From positions 124,001 through 188,000 of the forward strand of contig NZ_UFUW01000001.1 in assembly GCF_900460955.1 (NCBI RefSeq): DNA of 64,000 nt, read 5' to 3'. Of this stretch, positions 42,722 to 51,104 are shown piece after piece. Under the pieces are notes generated by a model, which worked only from the letters and a program-made list of their open reading frames with translations, was not told the DNA's origin and made no database searches. Every line of letters begins with the position of its first letter. The stretch's first letter is position 1. Origin of the DNA: Cardiobacterium valvarum. Its GTDB lineage: Bacteria > Pseudomonadota > Gammaproteobacteria > Cardiobacteriales > Cardiobacteriaceae. Both the position numbers and the translations under genes were made by a program.

Positions 42722-44185
42722 TCACCCCAGTGCGATGTCGTATTGGCCGTAGCGGTAGCCCGCATCCACTTGCAGGCGGATGGGGATTTTCAGGAGCGCT
42801 TGCAGGTCGGAGAAGGTCAGCGATTCCTCTTCGCGGATGAAATCGATGAGATCCAGCGCGGCGACGATGGTCATCATCTTCGGCTTGAAGTCGCGCGCCT
42901 CGCGCATGAGGTCGCGGAAGAGTTCGTAGGCGATAGTTTCGATGGTTTTGACATAGCCGCGCCCCTGACAAGCGGGGCAGGGTTCGCACATCACCTGGCG
43001 CAGACTTTCCCGCGTGCGCTTGCGCGTCATTTCGATGATGCCCAGCGGTGAGAGCGGGCTGATGGTGTATTTGCTGCGGTCGCCGGCGAGTGCGTCAAGC
43101 AGCGCGTCCATCACGCCCTGCTGGTGTTCGGGGGTGTTCATGTCAATGAAATCCAGCATGATGATGCCGCCGAGGTTGCGCAGGCGCAGTTGCCGGGCGA
43201 TGGCGCGCGCTGCTTCGAGGTTGGTTTTGTAGATGGTGTCGTCTTGCGAGAGTTTGCCGACGAAGGCGCCGGTATTGACGTCAATGGTGGTCATCGCCTC
43301 GGTCTGGTCGATGATGAGGTAGCCGCCGGATTTGAGGGCGACGTGGCGTTTCAGTGCCAGCGCGATCTCCTCCTCGATACCGTAGCGCTCGAACAGGCTG
43401 CGGTCACCGTCGTAGAGTTCGAGGCTGGCCGCCATGTTACCGAGGAAGTTGTCGGCAAAGGCCCGCATCTGTTTGTAGGCGTCGGGGTGGTCAACCACGA
43501 TGCGGCGCACTTCCGGGGTGACGTAGTCGCGCAGCACTTTTTGATACAACGGCAGTTCGCCGTAGATGAGGGTGCCGGGGCGGGAGTGGCGCTGCTGGCA
43601 GAGGATGTTTTCCCAGACGCGTTGCAGGTATTGCATATCGGCGCGCATCGCCCAGAGACCGGCAGACTCAATCGCGGTGCGGACGATAAAGCCGCCCTGC
43701 TTGCCTTCGTGGAAACCGGCGACGGCTTCGCGCAGGCTTTGCCGCTGTTCTTCGGAGGAGATTTTTGCCGAGATGCCGATGTCTTCGGCGGTCGGCAGAT
43801 AGACGAGGAAACGCGAGGGGATGGAGATTTCCATGGTCAGCCGCGCGCCCTTGCTGCCGATGGGGTCTTTCAGCACCTGCACCAGCAGCGACTGCCCTTC
43901 GCGCATCACCTCGCTGATGCGGGTCGGCGGCTTGTCGCCGCGCCGCACCACGTTCTTGACGTGCAGGAAACCGGCGCGTTCCAGGCCGATGTCGATAAAA
44001 GCGGCATCCATCCCCGGCAGGACGCGCTGCACCTTGCCTTTGTAAATGTTGCCGACGATGCCGCGCTTGCGCTCACGCTCGACAAAAATATCCTGCAACA
44101 CGCCGTCGCCGAGCAAGGCGACGCGGGTTTCATAGGGAGTATGGTTGATGAGAATCTCGGTGCTCGCCGTTACGTTGTCTGCCAT
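42722..44185 (-). CDS. rng: Ribonuclease G
   Basis: Endoribonuclease of the RNase E/G family, 487 aa (E. coli 489), which matures the 16S rRNA 5' end and degrades some mRNAs. N-terminal ILINHTPYETRVALL, then the S1 domain (GNIYKGKVQRVLPGMDAAFIDIGLERAGFLH). Catalytic Asp residues are in TTIDVNTGAFVG and GGIIMLDFIDM. The Zn-link CxxC is CEPCPACQGRGY near 405. It starts 1 bp after the maf stop, the order found in E. coli. Confidence 0.96.
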   Translation of the reverse strand: MADNVTASTEILINHTPYETRVALLGDGVLQDIFVERERKRGIVGNIYKGKVQRVLPGMDAAFIDIGLERAGFLHVKNVVRRGDKPPTRISEVMREGQSLLVQVLKDPIGSKGARLTMEISIPSRFLVYLPTAEDIGISAKISSEEQRQSLREAVAGFHEGKQGGFIVRTAIESAGLWAMRADMQYLQRVWENILCQQRHSRPGTLIYGELPLYQKVLRDYVTPEVRRIVVDHPDAYKQMRAFADNFLGNMAASLELYDGDRSLFERYGIEEEIALALKRHVALKSGGYLIIDQTEAMTTIDVNTGAFVGKLSQDDTIYKTNLEAARAIARQLRLRNLGGIIMLDFIDMNTPEHQQGVMDALLDALAGDRSKYTISPLSPLGIIEMTRKRTRESLRQVMCEPCPACQGRGYVKTIETIAYELFRDLMREARDFKPKMMTIVAALDLIDFIREEESLTFSDLQALLKIPIRLQVDAGYRYGQYDIALG

Positions 44186-44186
44186 G

Positions 44187-44774
44187 TCAACTCCCTAGCG
44201 CCTGCAAAAACTCGCCGCTGCAACCCAGCTCGCAGAAACCCTGCCACAGCGCTTGCAGCGGCAGCCCCACCACGTTGTAAAAATCACCGGTGATGGCGGA
44301 AACCAGCACGCCGCCGCGCCCCTGAATGCCATAGCCGCCCGCCTTGCCCAGCGATTCACCGCTGGCAAGATAGGCGCGCAGGAGGGCGTCGGGATGCTCA
44401 GGCATGGTAACGCTGCTGCATGCGACGTGGGTGAAGCGTTCATGGCGGCAGCGCATGGCAAGGCCGGTGAAGACCTGATGCTGCCGTCCGGAAAGCTGAC
44501 GCAGCATGGCGAGCGCTTCGGCGTTGTCCTGCGGCTTGGCGAGAATGGCGCCGTCGCAGGAAACGACCGTATCGGCGGCGATGATGAGCGCGTCGGGAAA
44601 ATCAGGGGCGACCGCCTCCGCCTTGGCACAGGCCAGACGCAGCACCAGCTCCGGCGCAGTCTCACCCGCCAGCACACTTTCATCAATGGCAGGTTCGGCG
44701 GTGGTGAAATCCAGACCGAGCATTTGCAGGAGAAAAGCGCGGCGGGGAGAGGCGGAGGCGAGGACGATTTGCAT
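44187..44774 (-). CDS. maf: Maf-like nucleoside triphosphate pyrophosphatase
   Basis: House-cleaning dNTP/NTP pyrophosphatase of 195 aa from MQIVLASASPRRAFLLQML; the longer frame upstream only reads through intergenic repeats. Maf signatures are the ASASPRR loop, the AADTVVSCDG catalytic region and GKAGGYGIQG. The place directly before rng matches yhdE of E. coli, so dTTP/UTP is the likely substrate. A GGAACACC-like weak RBS precedes the start. Confidence 0.92.
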   Translation of the reverse strand: MQIVLASASPRRAFLLQMLGLDFTTAEPAIDESVLAGETAPELVLRLACAKAEAVAPDFPDALIIAADTVVSCDGAILAKPQDNAEALAMLRQLSGRQHQVFTGLAMRCRHERFTHVACSSVTMPEHPDALLRAYLASGESLGKAGGYGIQGRGGVLVSAITGDFYNVVGLPLQALWQGFCELGCSGEFLQALGS

Positions 44775-44852
44775 AAGGAACACCGGACGGAAAGATGACG
44801 GCATTATATCGGTGGCGGCGCGGGGTGGCGTAGTGAGCCATTTCGTCCGGAT

Positions 44853-45012
44853 GGCGCCAAGCGGGATAAATACTGGATTGACGGCGGTGAGCAAGAGATA
44901 ACGCAAGAAGCAGGCGATGCCTGCTCGGTGGGCTAAAGCCCACCCTACGATGCTGCCAAGCGGTGTAAACACTGGATCCGTCAAGCGGGATAAACACAGA
45001 CCCTGCCAAGCG
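44853..45012. repeat. CAAGCGG-family repeats with a GCAGGC hairpin repeat
   Basis: Copies of CCAAGCGGGATAAATACTGG or variants lie near 44857, 44954, 44977 and 45003. Inside the block, 44908-44949 reads AGCAGGCGATGCCTGCTCGG and TGGGCTAAAGCCCACCCTACG, two hairpins repeated with changes at 52503-52550. The block lies between ccmI and maf. No gene is supported in 44775-45132. Confidence 0.8.
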
Positions 45013-45042
45013 ACGGCAATAGGCTTTGCGCGTCAGTGCAAT

Positions 45043-45098
45043 ATCCCTTCCCCCGTTTACGGGGGAAGGTGCCCGAAGGGCGGAAGGGGGGAATAAAG
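45043..45098. repeat. Second copy of the double-hairpin repeat
   Basis: CTTCCCCCGTTTACGGGGGAAG and GCCCGAAGGGC, ending GGAAGGGGGGAATAAA, closely match 19953-20008. Compensating changes keep both stems (CGCTTGCG versus CGTTTACG; GGCCGAAGGCC versus GCCCGAAGGGC). Confidence 0.8.
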
Positions 45099-45132
45099 CT
45101 GCCAAGCGGCGCAATCACGCGCCCCAAGGCGG

Positions 45133-46248
45133 TTAAGGCAGTTCGATCATCACAGCGGCGTCGCCGGCAGCGGTCGTTTCCGCTTCAGCCACCCGGGTGC
45201 CGCTGACGTTGCCATCGGCGCTCAAAATCGCGCGGTAGGTGAGCTGCGGATGCTGGCTGATGCTCTCGCCGGTCATGCTGTCGCGGTCGGTGAGCTCGAT
45301 GCTTTGCCGGGCAGCAGGGGCGAGGGCGCGCACAGCGAGCGGTATTTTTTCGCCCGGCAGGCTGGCGCTGACGTAGAGACGGGCTTTATCCGGCAGGGCA
45401 GCAAGCGTGTCCGCCGCGATATGCACGGTGATGGTTGGTGCGGCGGCTACCTTGCCGTCTGCGGCGGGCGGGATGAGACGGTAGAGCGGATGGTCGGGCG
45501 CGAGGTCGCGGCGCAGTTCCGCCCACAGCGGCGCGGCGAGATCAGCCTTGCCGCTTTGTGTGTAACCCGCTGCCAGCAGGACTTTGGCGAGCGGGTTGGC
45601 GCTTTGCGCGCGCAGGATGGCCTCAATATCGGCGGGCATGGGCTTGTCGGGATAGGCAAAGAGGGTGGTCTGCGCGTAGTCGAGGGCGATGGCGGCGTCA
45701 TCGGGGGCGAGGCTGTGCGCGCGGGCGTAAATCTGCGCCGCCGGCGGGTATTGCTCGTTGCGGCTGTAACAGCGGGCAAGGGTGCCGAGTTGCGCAGGAT
45801 CGCGGCGGTCAATGCGCGCCTGCAAGGCCTGACAGTAGATGGCGAGACTTTCTTGCGGCACGCGCTCAATGTCGCCGAGGTACTGGCTGCGCATGAGGGC
45901 AGGGGCGAGTTGCTGTTGCAGGTTGTGCCAGCGGTCGCCGTTACGGTCGGCCTGCTGCCACAGGGCGATGGCGGTCGCGACGGCAAAGAGGGCAAAGGGG
46001 TAGAACCACGGCGGCAGACGGGTCGCAGTCGGCGTTTTGCCCGCGCGCAGGGCTTTGAGTTCGTGGTAGAGACGGTAATCGCGCTCGTCCTGCCCCGCCG
46101 GATCATCGGCGGCGCGCCAGGCGGCAATCAGCGCGCGCTGCTCGGCGGCAGGATCGGCGGGCGCGTGGCGGCGGTGTGCCGCGCGCAGCAGGGGCAGGAG
46201 GGCGAGGAGGGTGAGGAGGAGTGGCGGGAGGAGGTAGGGCATGGGCAT
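45133..46248 (-). CDS. ccmI: Cytochrome c maturation protein CcmI
   Basis: Apocytochrome c chaperone of System I, 371 aa. An N-terminal helix (1-22) and a second near 82-98 flank a cytoplasmic loop (EQRALIAAWRAADDPAGQDERDYRLYHELKAL). A periplasmic TPR domain follows (about 120-260; QLGTLARCYSRNEQYPPAAQIYARAHSLAPDDAAIALDYAQ, given here as adjacent blocks), then a beta-rich C-terminal domain. A start two codons later is possible. Last gene of the ccm operon, 35 bp after a Sel1-repeat gene. Confidence 0.88.
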   Translation of the reverse strand: MPMPYLLPPLLLTLLALLPLLRAAHRRHAPADPAAEQRALIAAWRAADDPAGQDERDYRLYHELKALRAGKTPTATRLPPWFYPFALFAVATAIALWQQADRNGDRWHNLQQQLAPALMRSQYLGDIERVPQESLAIYCQALQARIDRRDPAQLGTLARCYSRNEQYPPAAQIYARAHSLAPDDAAIALDYAQTTLFAYPDKPMPADIEAILRAQSANPLAKVLLAAGYTQSGKADLAAPLWAELRRDLAPDHPLYRLIPPAADGKVAAAPTITVHIAADTLAALPDKARLYVSASLPGEKIPLAVRALAPAARQSIELTDRDSMTGESISQHPQLTYRAILSADGNVSGTRVAEAETTAAGDAAVMIELP

Positions 46249-46283
46249 TTGTCGTTAAGTGGGGGCGTGCTTACAGAAGGACT

Positions 46284-47597
46284 TCATGGTTTGTTGTTGC
46301 CTGTTTTGTCGAGGTCTTGCAGGATTTGCTGTGCGGCTTGTTGCGCTTCTTGGTCGCCTGTTTGGGCGGCGACTTTTTCATACCAGGCGCGTGCTTTGTC
46401 ATAGTCCCGCGTTATGCCCTGGCCGTTTTCGTAGAGGGCACCGGGGTTGAATTGGGCTTTGGCATGACCTTGCACGGCGGCTTTTTCGTACCAGGTGCGC
46501 GCTTGGGCGTAGTCTTGCGCGACGTCCCGGCCTTTGTTGTAGAGAACGCCAAGGTTGTATTGGGCTTTTGCATGACCCTGTGCAGCGGCTTTTTCGTACC
46601 AGATGCGCGCTTGGGCGTAGTCCTGCACGACACCCCGGCCTTCGGCGTAAAGGACACCGAGGTTGTATTGGGCATCGGCATCACCTTGGGCGGCGGCTTT
46701 TTCGTACCACGCACGCGCTTGGGCGTAGTCTTGCGTTATGCCCTGTCCGTTTTCGTAGAGGAAGCCGAGGTTGAATTGCGCTGCGGCATGACCCTGAATA
46801 GCGGATTTTTCAGTCCATTCTCGCGCCTTGGCATAGTCTTGTGGCACACCCAGCCCCTTATAGTAAAGATCGCCTAGATTGTATTGGGCGATGGCATTGC
46901 CTTGGGCAGCAGATTTTTCGTACCAGGCACGCGCTTGGCCGTAGTCCTGCGCTATGCCCCAGCCATTGTCGTAAAGAATGCCGAGATTCTGTTGGGCATC
47001 AGCATCACCTTGGGCGGCGGCTTTTTCCCACCACGCGCGCGCTTTGGCATTATTTTTCGGCACGCCTTGACCATTGCCGTAGAGTACACCGAGGTTGTAT
47101 TGAGCTTTGGCATCACCTTGGGCGGCGGCTTTTTCGTACCACGCGCGCGCCTGACCGTAATCCTGCACAACGCCTTGGCCGTTGCCATAGAGGAGTCCGA
47201 GGTTGTATTGGGCACCGGCATCACCTTGGGCGGCAGCCTTTTCATACCACGCACGCGCTTGACCGTAGTCCTGTGCCACACCCTGGCCTTTGGCGTAGAG
47301 GATACCGAGGTTGTATTGCGCGTTGGCATCATCTTGTGCGGCAGCCTTTTCATACCACGCACGCGCTTGCGCGTAGTTCTGCGCGACACCTTGGCCTTGG
47401 TTGTAGAGGATACCCAGATTATTTTGCGCAGCAGCATCGCCCGCTGTTGCGAGGGTTTGCCATTTTTCCAGCGCGGTGGCGTAGTCCTGCTGTTCGTAAG
47501 CCTGCAAGGCGGTGGTCCTCAGGGTTTCTTTCTCGCTGTCGCTCAAGGCATGGGCGGCGGTTGTGGCGAGGAGGAGGGCTAAGTAGAGGGTTTTCAT
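46284..47597 (-). CDS. Exported Sel1-repeat protein (10 repeats), ccm operon
   Basis: 437-aa periplasmic solenoid. Signal peptide 1-18 (ending AHA), a capping region (LSDSEKETLRTTALQAYEQQ to LATAGDA), then ten consecutive 36-residue Sel1-like repeats of the form AQYNLGxLYxxGxGVxQDYxxARxWYEKAAAQGDA from about residue 57. No cysteines, so unlike the disulfide-rich Helicobacter Hcp proteins. Third of three Sel1 genes between ccmH and ccmI, spaced 14 bp from the one before. Probable protein-protein scaffold; function unknown. Confidence 0.88.
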   Translation of the reverse strand: MKTLYLALLLATTAAHALSDSEKETLRTTALQAYEQQDYATALEKWQTLATAGDAAAQNNLGILYNQGQGVAQNYAQARAWYEKAAAQDDANAQYNLGILYAKGQGVAQDYGQARAWYEKAAAQGDAGAQYNLGLLYGNGQGVVQDYGQARAWYEKAAAQGDAKAQYNLGVLYGNGQGVPKNNAKARAWWEKAAAQGDADAQQNLGILYDNGWGIAQDYGQARAWYEKSAAQGNAIAQYNLGDLYYKGLGVPQDYAKAREWTEKSAIQGHAAAQFNLGFLYENGQGITQDYAQARAWYEKAAAQGDADAQYNLGVLYAEGRGVVQDYAQARIWYEKAAAQGHAKAQYNLGVLYNKGRDVAQDYAQARTWYEKAAVQGHAKAQFNPGALYENGQGITRDYDKARAWYEKVAAQTGDQEAQQAAQQILQDLDKTGNNKP

Positions 47598-47611
47598 GGT
47601 CTGTTTCCGCT

Positions 47612-48586
47612 TTATTGGGAGATTTTTTGCAAGGCTTTTTGCGCGGCTTGCTGGATTTCTTTGTCATCCGTTTGTGTGGCGGCTTTTTCGAACCACGCGC
47701 GGGCTCTGTTGATGTCTTTCGGCACGCCCCGGCCTTTGCGGTAGAGGACGCCGAGGTTGTATTGAGCTTGGGGAACGTCCTGCGCAGCAGCCTTTTCCCA
47801 CCATTCGCGAGCTTTGCCGTAGTCCTGCGGCACATCTTCGCCTTGGTAGTAGATAACGCCGAGGTCGTATTGCGCCTCGGCATGACCTTGGGCGGCCGCC
47901 TTTTCGAACCAGACGCGCGCTTGGTCATGGTCCTGCGGCATGCCCCGGCCGTTGTCGTAGAGTATGCCGAGGTTGAACTGCGCTTCAGCATGGCCTTGGA
48001 TGGCAGCTTTTTCATACCACGCGTGTGCTTGGCTGTACTCCTGTGCCACGCCCCGACCGTTGTCGTAGAGGATGCCAAGGTTGAATTGGGCTTGGGCGAG
48101 ATTCTGTGCGGCAGCTTTTTCCCACCAGGCGCGCGCTTGTCCGTAGTCCTGCGCTACGCCTTGACCGTTGGCGTAGAGGAGGCCGAGGTTGTATTGGGCT
48201 GCAGGGGTGCCCTGCCCAGCGGATTTTTCCCACCACGCACGCGCCTCGTTGTAGTCCTGTGTTACACCTTGTCCGTCTTTATAGAGAAGACCGAGGTTGA
48301 ATTGGGCTTCGGCATTATCTTGGGCGGCGGCTTTTTCAAACCACGCACGCGCTTGGGCATAGTCCTGCGCGACGCCTTGACCTTTATCGTAGAGTGAGGC
48401 GAGGTTATTTTGTGCAGCGGCATCGCCCGCCTCAGCGAGGGGTTGCCATTTTTCCAGCGCGGTGGCGTAGTCCTGATGTTCGTAGGCCTGTTGGGCAGCG
48501 GTCATCAGCATTTCTTTTTCGCTGTCGCTCAAGGCGTGGGCGGTAGTCCCGGCGAGGAGGAGGGCTAGGCAGAGGGTGGTTTTCAT
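47612..48586 (-). CDS. Exported Sel1-repeat protein (7 repeats), ccm operon
   Basis: 324-aa periplasmic protein: signal peptide (1-19, ending AHA), a cap (LSDSEKEMLMTAAQQAYEHQ), then seven 36-residue Sel1 repeats. The last 34 residues (RARAWFEKAATQ, TDDKEIQQAAQ, KALQKISQ) differ from the next Sel1 protein by one residue, and the DNA downstream of both stops is the same. This points to recent duplication or gene conversion. It lies 14 bp after the preceding Sel1 gene. Confidence 0.88.
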   Translation of the reverse strand: MKTTLCLALLLAGTTAHALSDSEKEMLMTAAQQAYEHQDYATALEKWQPLAEAGDAAAQNNLASLYDKGQGVAQDYAQARAWFEKAAAQDNAEAQFNLGLLYKDGQGVTQDYNEARAWWEKSAGQGTPAAQYNLGLLYANGQGVAQDYGQARAWWEKAAAQNLAQAQFNLGILYDNGRGVAQEYSQAHAWYEKAAIQGHAEAQFNLGILYDNGRGMPQDHDQARVWFEKAAAQGHAEAQYDLGVIYYQGEDVPQDYGKAREWWEKAAAQDVPQAQYNLGVLYRKGRGVPKDINRARAWFEKAATQTDDKEIQQAAQKALQKISQ

Positions 48587-48600
48587 GGTCTGTTTCCGCT

Positions 48601-49359
48601 TTATTGGGAGATTTTTTGCAAGGCTTTTTGCGCGGCTTGCTGGATTTCTTTGTCATCCGTTTGTGTGGCGGCTTTTTCGAACCACGCGCGGGCTTTGTTG
48701 ATGTCCTTCGGTACACCCTCGCCGTTGTAGTAGAGGGCGCCGAGGTTAAAGAGTGCCCTGGCATCATTTTGGGCGGCGGCTTTTTCATACCAGGCGCGTG
48801 CCTGATCGTAGTTCTGTGCTACGCCCTGCCCGTGTTTATAAAGGATACCGAGGTTGTATTGCGCTGCGGCATGGCCTTGGATGGCGGCTCTTTCCGTCCA
48901 TTCACGCGCTTTGCCGTAGTCTTGCGGCACGCCCAGCCCCGTGTAGTAGAGATCACCCAAATTGTATTGGGCGACGGCATTGCCCTGAAGAGCAGCTTTT
49001 TCATACCACTCGCGTGCTTTGCCGTAATCCTGCGGCACGCCATGTCCTTGGGCGTAGAGAAGGCCAAGATTGGTTTGTGTCCGGGCATCGCCCTGGGTGG
49101 CTGCTTTTTCCAGCCATTCGAGCGCTTTGCCGTAATCCTGTGTTACGCCTTTTCCTTCGTAATAGAGGACGGCAAGATTGCTTTGCGCGGCGGCATCGCC
49201 CGCCTCAGCGAGGGTTTGCCATTTTTCCCGTGCGGTGGCGTAGTCCTGCTGTTCGTAAGCCTGCTGGGCTGCGGTCATCAGCGTTTCTTTTTCGCTGTCG
49301 CTCAAGGCATGGACGGCGCTTGCGGCGAGGAGGAGGGCGAGGCAGAGGGTTTTGTGCAT
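48601..49359 (-). CDS. Exported Sel1-repeat protein (5 repeats), ccm operon
   Basis: 252-aa periplasmic protein. Signal peptide MHKTLCLALLLAASAVHA, then the cap and five Sel1 repeats ending in the shared KALQKISQ tail. The leader is nearly identical to that of the Sel1 gene at 51101 (MHKTLCLALLLAASAAHA), and GGAGAACCCC upstream gives a clear RBS. First of three Sel1 genes after ccmH, 30 bp from the ccmH stop. Confidence 0.88.
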   Translation of the reverse strand: MHKTLCLALLLAASAVHALSDSEKETLMTAAQQAYEQQDYATAREKWQTLAEAGDAAAQSNLAVLYYEGKGVTQDYGKALEWLEKAATQGDARTQTNLGLLYAQGHGVPQDYGKAREWYEKAALQGNAVAQYNLGDLYYTGLGVPQDYGKAREWTERAAIQGHAAAQYNLGILYKHGQGVAQNYDQARAWYEKAAAQNDARALFNLGALYYNGEGVPKDINKARAWFEKAATQTDDKEIQQAAQKALQKISQ

Positions 49360-49389
49360 GGGGTTCTCCTGGGGTGGCTTGGGCGCGGG

Positions 49390-49845
49390 TCAGTTTTTTT
49401 CTGTTTCAGCGACCCATTGCTGTAATTCGCGTTTTTCAGCGTCGCTCAAGCGGTGGGCGACGGGATGGCGGCGGCGCGCGCGCCACCACCAGGCGGCAGC
49501 GGCGAGCATTGCCGCAAACGGCGCGAGCCACAGGGCGAGGGTTTGGCTTTTCAGCGGCGGGTCGTAGGTGACGAAGTCGCCGTAGCGCGCTTGCAGCCAG
49601 GCGGCGATTTCGCTATCGCTGCGGCCTTCCTGGATTTGCCGCGCGATTTGTTCGCGCAGCTGGCGGGCGAGCGGCGCGTTCGATTCGGCGATGTCGCTGT
49701 TCTGGCAGGTGGGGCAGCGGGTTTTTTTGATGAGTGCCTGGTAGCGCGCGTTGTCGCCCGGCTGGGTGAATGCCGGTGCGTCGCTCAGGGCGGCATGGAG
49801 CGGCAGGGTGCAGGCGAGGAGGAGGGCGGGAAGGAGGCGCTTCAT
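49390..49845 (-). CDS. ccmH: Cytochrome c maturation protein CcmH
   Basis: 151-aa membrane-anchored thiol oxidoreductase that keeps apocytochrome CxxCH motifs reduced for heme ligation. Signal peptide 1-18, then the active site RCPTCQN (C44, C47) and DSNAPLA-like ESNAPLARQLREQI. A C-terminal helix (about 103-122) is followed by an RRR stop-transfer and ERELQQW-like KRELQQWVAE. It has the short form without a fused TPR domain, which is supplied by ccmI. Its start overlaps the stop of an upstream Sel1 gene by 4 bp. Confidence 0.94.
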   Translation of the reverse strand: MKRLLPALLLACTLPLHAALSDAPAFTQPGDNARYQALIKKTRCPTCQNSDIAESNAPLARQLREQIARQIQEGRSDSEIAAWLQARYGDFVTYDPPLKSQTLALWLAPFAAMLAAAAWWWRARRRHPVAHRLSDAEKRELQQWVAETEKN

Positions 49846-51104
49846 GGTTTTTTGCCGCCGGTCTTGTTGAGGTCTTGCAGGGCTTGCCGCGCGGCTTGTT
49901 GCGCGAATTCATTGTCTTCTTGCGCGGCGGCTTTTTCATACCATTCGCGCGCTTTGGCGAAGTCCTGCGGCACACCTCTGCCGTCGTTGTAGAAGTTGCC
50001 GAGGTTGTATTGGGCGGTGGCATTGCCCTGTGCGGCGGCTTTTTCGTACCACGCGCGTGCTTTGCCGTAATCCTGCGCGATGCCCTGTCCGTTTTTGTAG
50101 AGGACGCCGAGGTTGAGTTGCGCTTTGACGTTGCCTTGTGCGGCGGCTTGTTCCAGCCATGCCCGCGCTTTGTCGTAATCCTGCGCGACGCCGTGCCCGT
50201 TTTTGTAGAGGATGCCGAGGTTGTTTGCTGCGGCGGCACTGCCCCGGGCGGCGGCTTTTTCCCACCATTCGCGCGCTTTGTCGTAGTCCTGCGCGACGCC
50301 CTCTCCGTTTTTGTAGAGCAGGCCGAGTTTGTATTGGGCGTCGGCATGTTCCTGGGCGGCGGCTTTTTCCCACCATGCGCGCGCTTTGTCATCATCCTGC
50401 GGCACGCCGTCGCCGTTGTCGTAGAGGAGGCCGAGGTTGTATTGTGCGGCGGCATCGCCTCGGGCGGCGGCTTTTTCGTACCAGACGGCGGCCCGGGCGC
50501 AGTCCTGCGCGACGCCGTCGCCGTTGTCGTAGAGGAGGCCGAGATTGTATTGCGCGGCGGCATGGTCTTGCGCGGCGGCTTTTTCCCACCAGTCGCGCGC
50601 TTTGCCGTAGTCCTGTGCCACACCCCGGCCATCGGCATAGAGGAGGCCGAGGTTGTATTGGGCATCGATATTGCCCTGGGCGGCGGCTTTTTCGTACCAC
50701 GCGCGCGCCCGGTCATCATCCTGCGGGATGCCGTGCCCTTTTTCGTAGAAGACGCCAAGGCTGTATTGGGCTTCGGGGAAGCCTTGCGCGGCGGCTTTCT
50801 GCAACCATGCCAGCGCTTGGGCGTCGTCCTGCGCGACACCGTTGCCGCCGCGATGGATGCAGAGGAACAGGGCGTATTGCGCGGCGGCATCGCCTGCGCC
50901 CGCGAGGGGGCGCAGTTTTTCCAGCAAGGCGGCGTAGTCCTGTTGTGCATGCGCCTGCGCAGCGACGGCTAGCAGGGCGGCTTTGTCGCTGTCGCTCAGG
51001 GTGCGGGCAATATTGGCAGCGGCTCTTTTTTTGCCGCCGCTCAGGGCGTAAGCCACACCGGCGATGAGGAAGACGATAAGGAGGATCGGGAGGAGGATCT
51101 TCAT
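49842..51104 (-). CDS. Membrane-anchored Sel1-repeat protein (10 repeats), ccm operon
   Basis: 420-aa protein. The N-terminus MKILLPILLIVFLIAGVAYA is hydrophobic and followed by GGKKRAA, so it may be an uncleaved anchor rather than a signal peptide. A linker and cap precede ten 36-residue Sel1 repeats from about residue 74; the first is one residue longer (HRGGNGVAQDD). It has 4-bp overlaps with the preceding Sel1 gene and with ccmH, so all three are translationally coupled. Function unknown. Confidence 0.88.
   Translation of the reverse strand: MKILLPILLIVFLIAGVAYALSGGKKRAAANIARTLSDSDKAALLAVAAQAHAQQDYAALLEKLRPLAGAGDAAAQYALFLCIHRGGNGVAQDDAQALAWLQKAAAQGFPEAQYSLGVFYEKGHGIPQDDDRARAWYEKAAAQGNIDAQYNLGLLYADGRGVAQDYGKARDWWEKAAAQDHAAAQYNLGLLYDNGDGVAQDCARAAVWYEKAAARGDAAAQYNLGLLYDNGDGVPQDDDKARAWWEKAAAQEHADAQYKLGLLYKNGEGVAQDYDKAREWWEKAAARGSAAAANNLGILYKNGHGVAQDYDKARAWLEQAAAQGNVKAQLNLGVLYKNGQGIAQDYGKARAWYEKAAAQGNATAQYNLGNFYNDGRGVPQDFAKAREWYEKAAAQEDNEFAQQAARQALQDLNKTGGKKP

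Noticed and set aside
44775-44984. 70-residue N-terminal extension of Maf
   Set aside because: It translates the CAAGCGG repeats upstream; the conserved Maf N-terminus begins at 44774.
46841-48397. Long plus-strand open frames (up to 518 codons) across the Sel1 genes
   Set aside because: They are antisense to the clear Sel1 genes and arise because the repeat units have a length that is a multiple of three. They show no independent family motifs or RBS.
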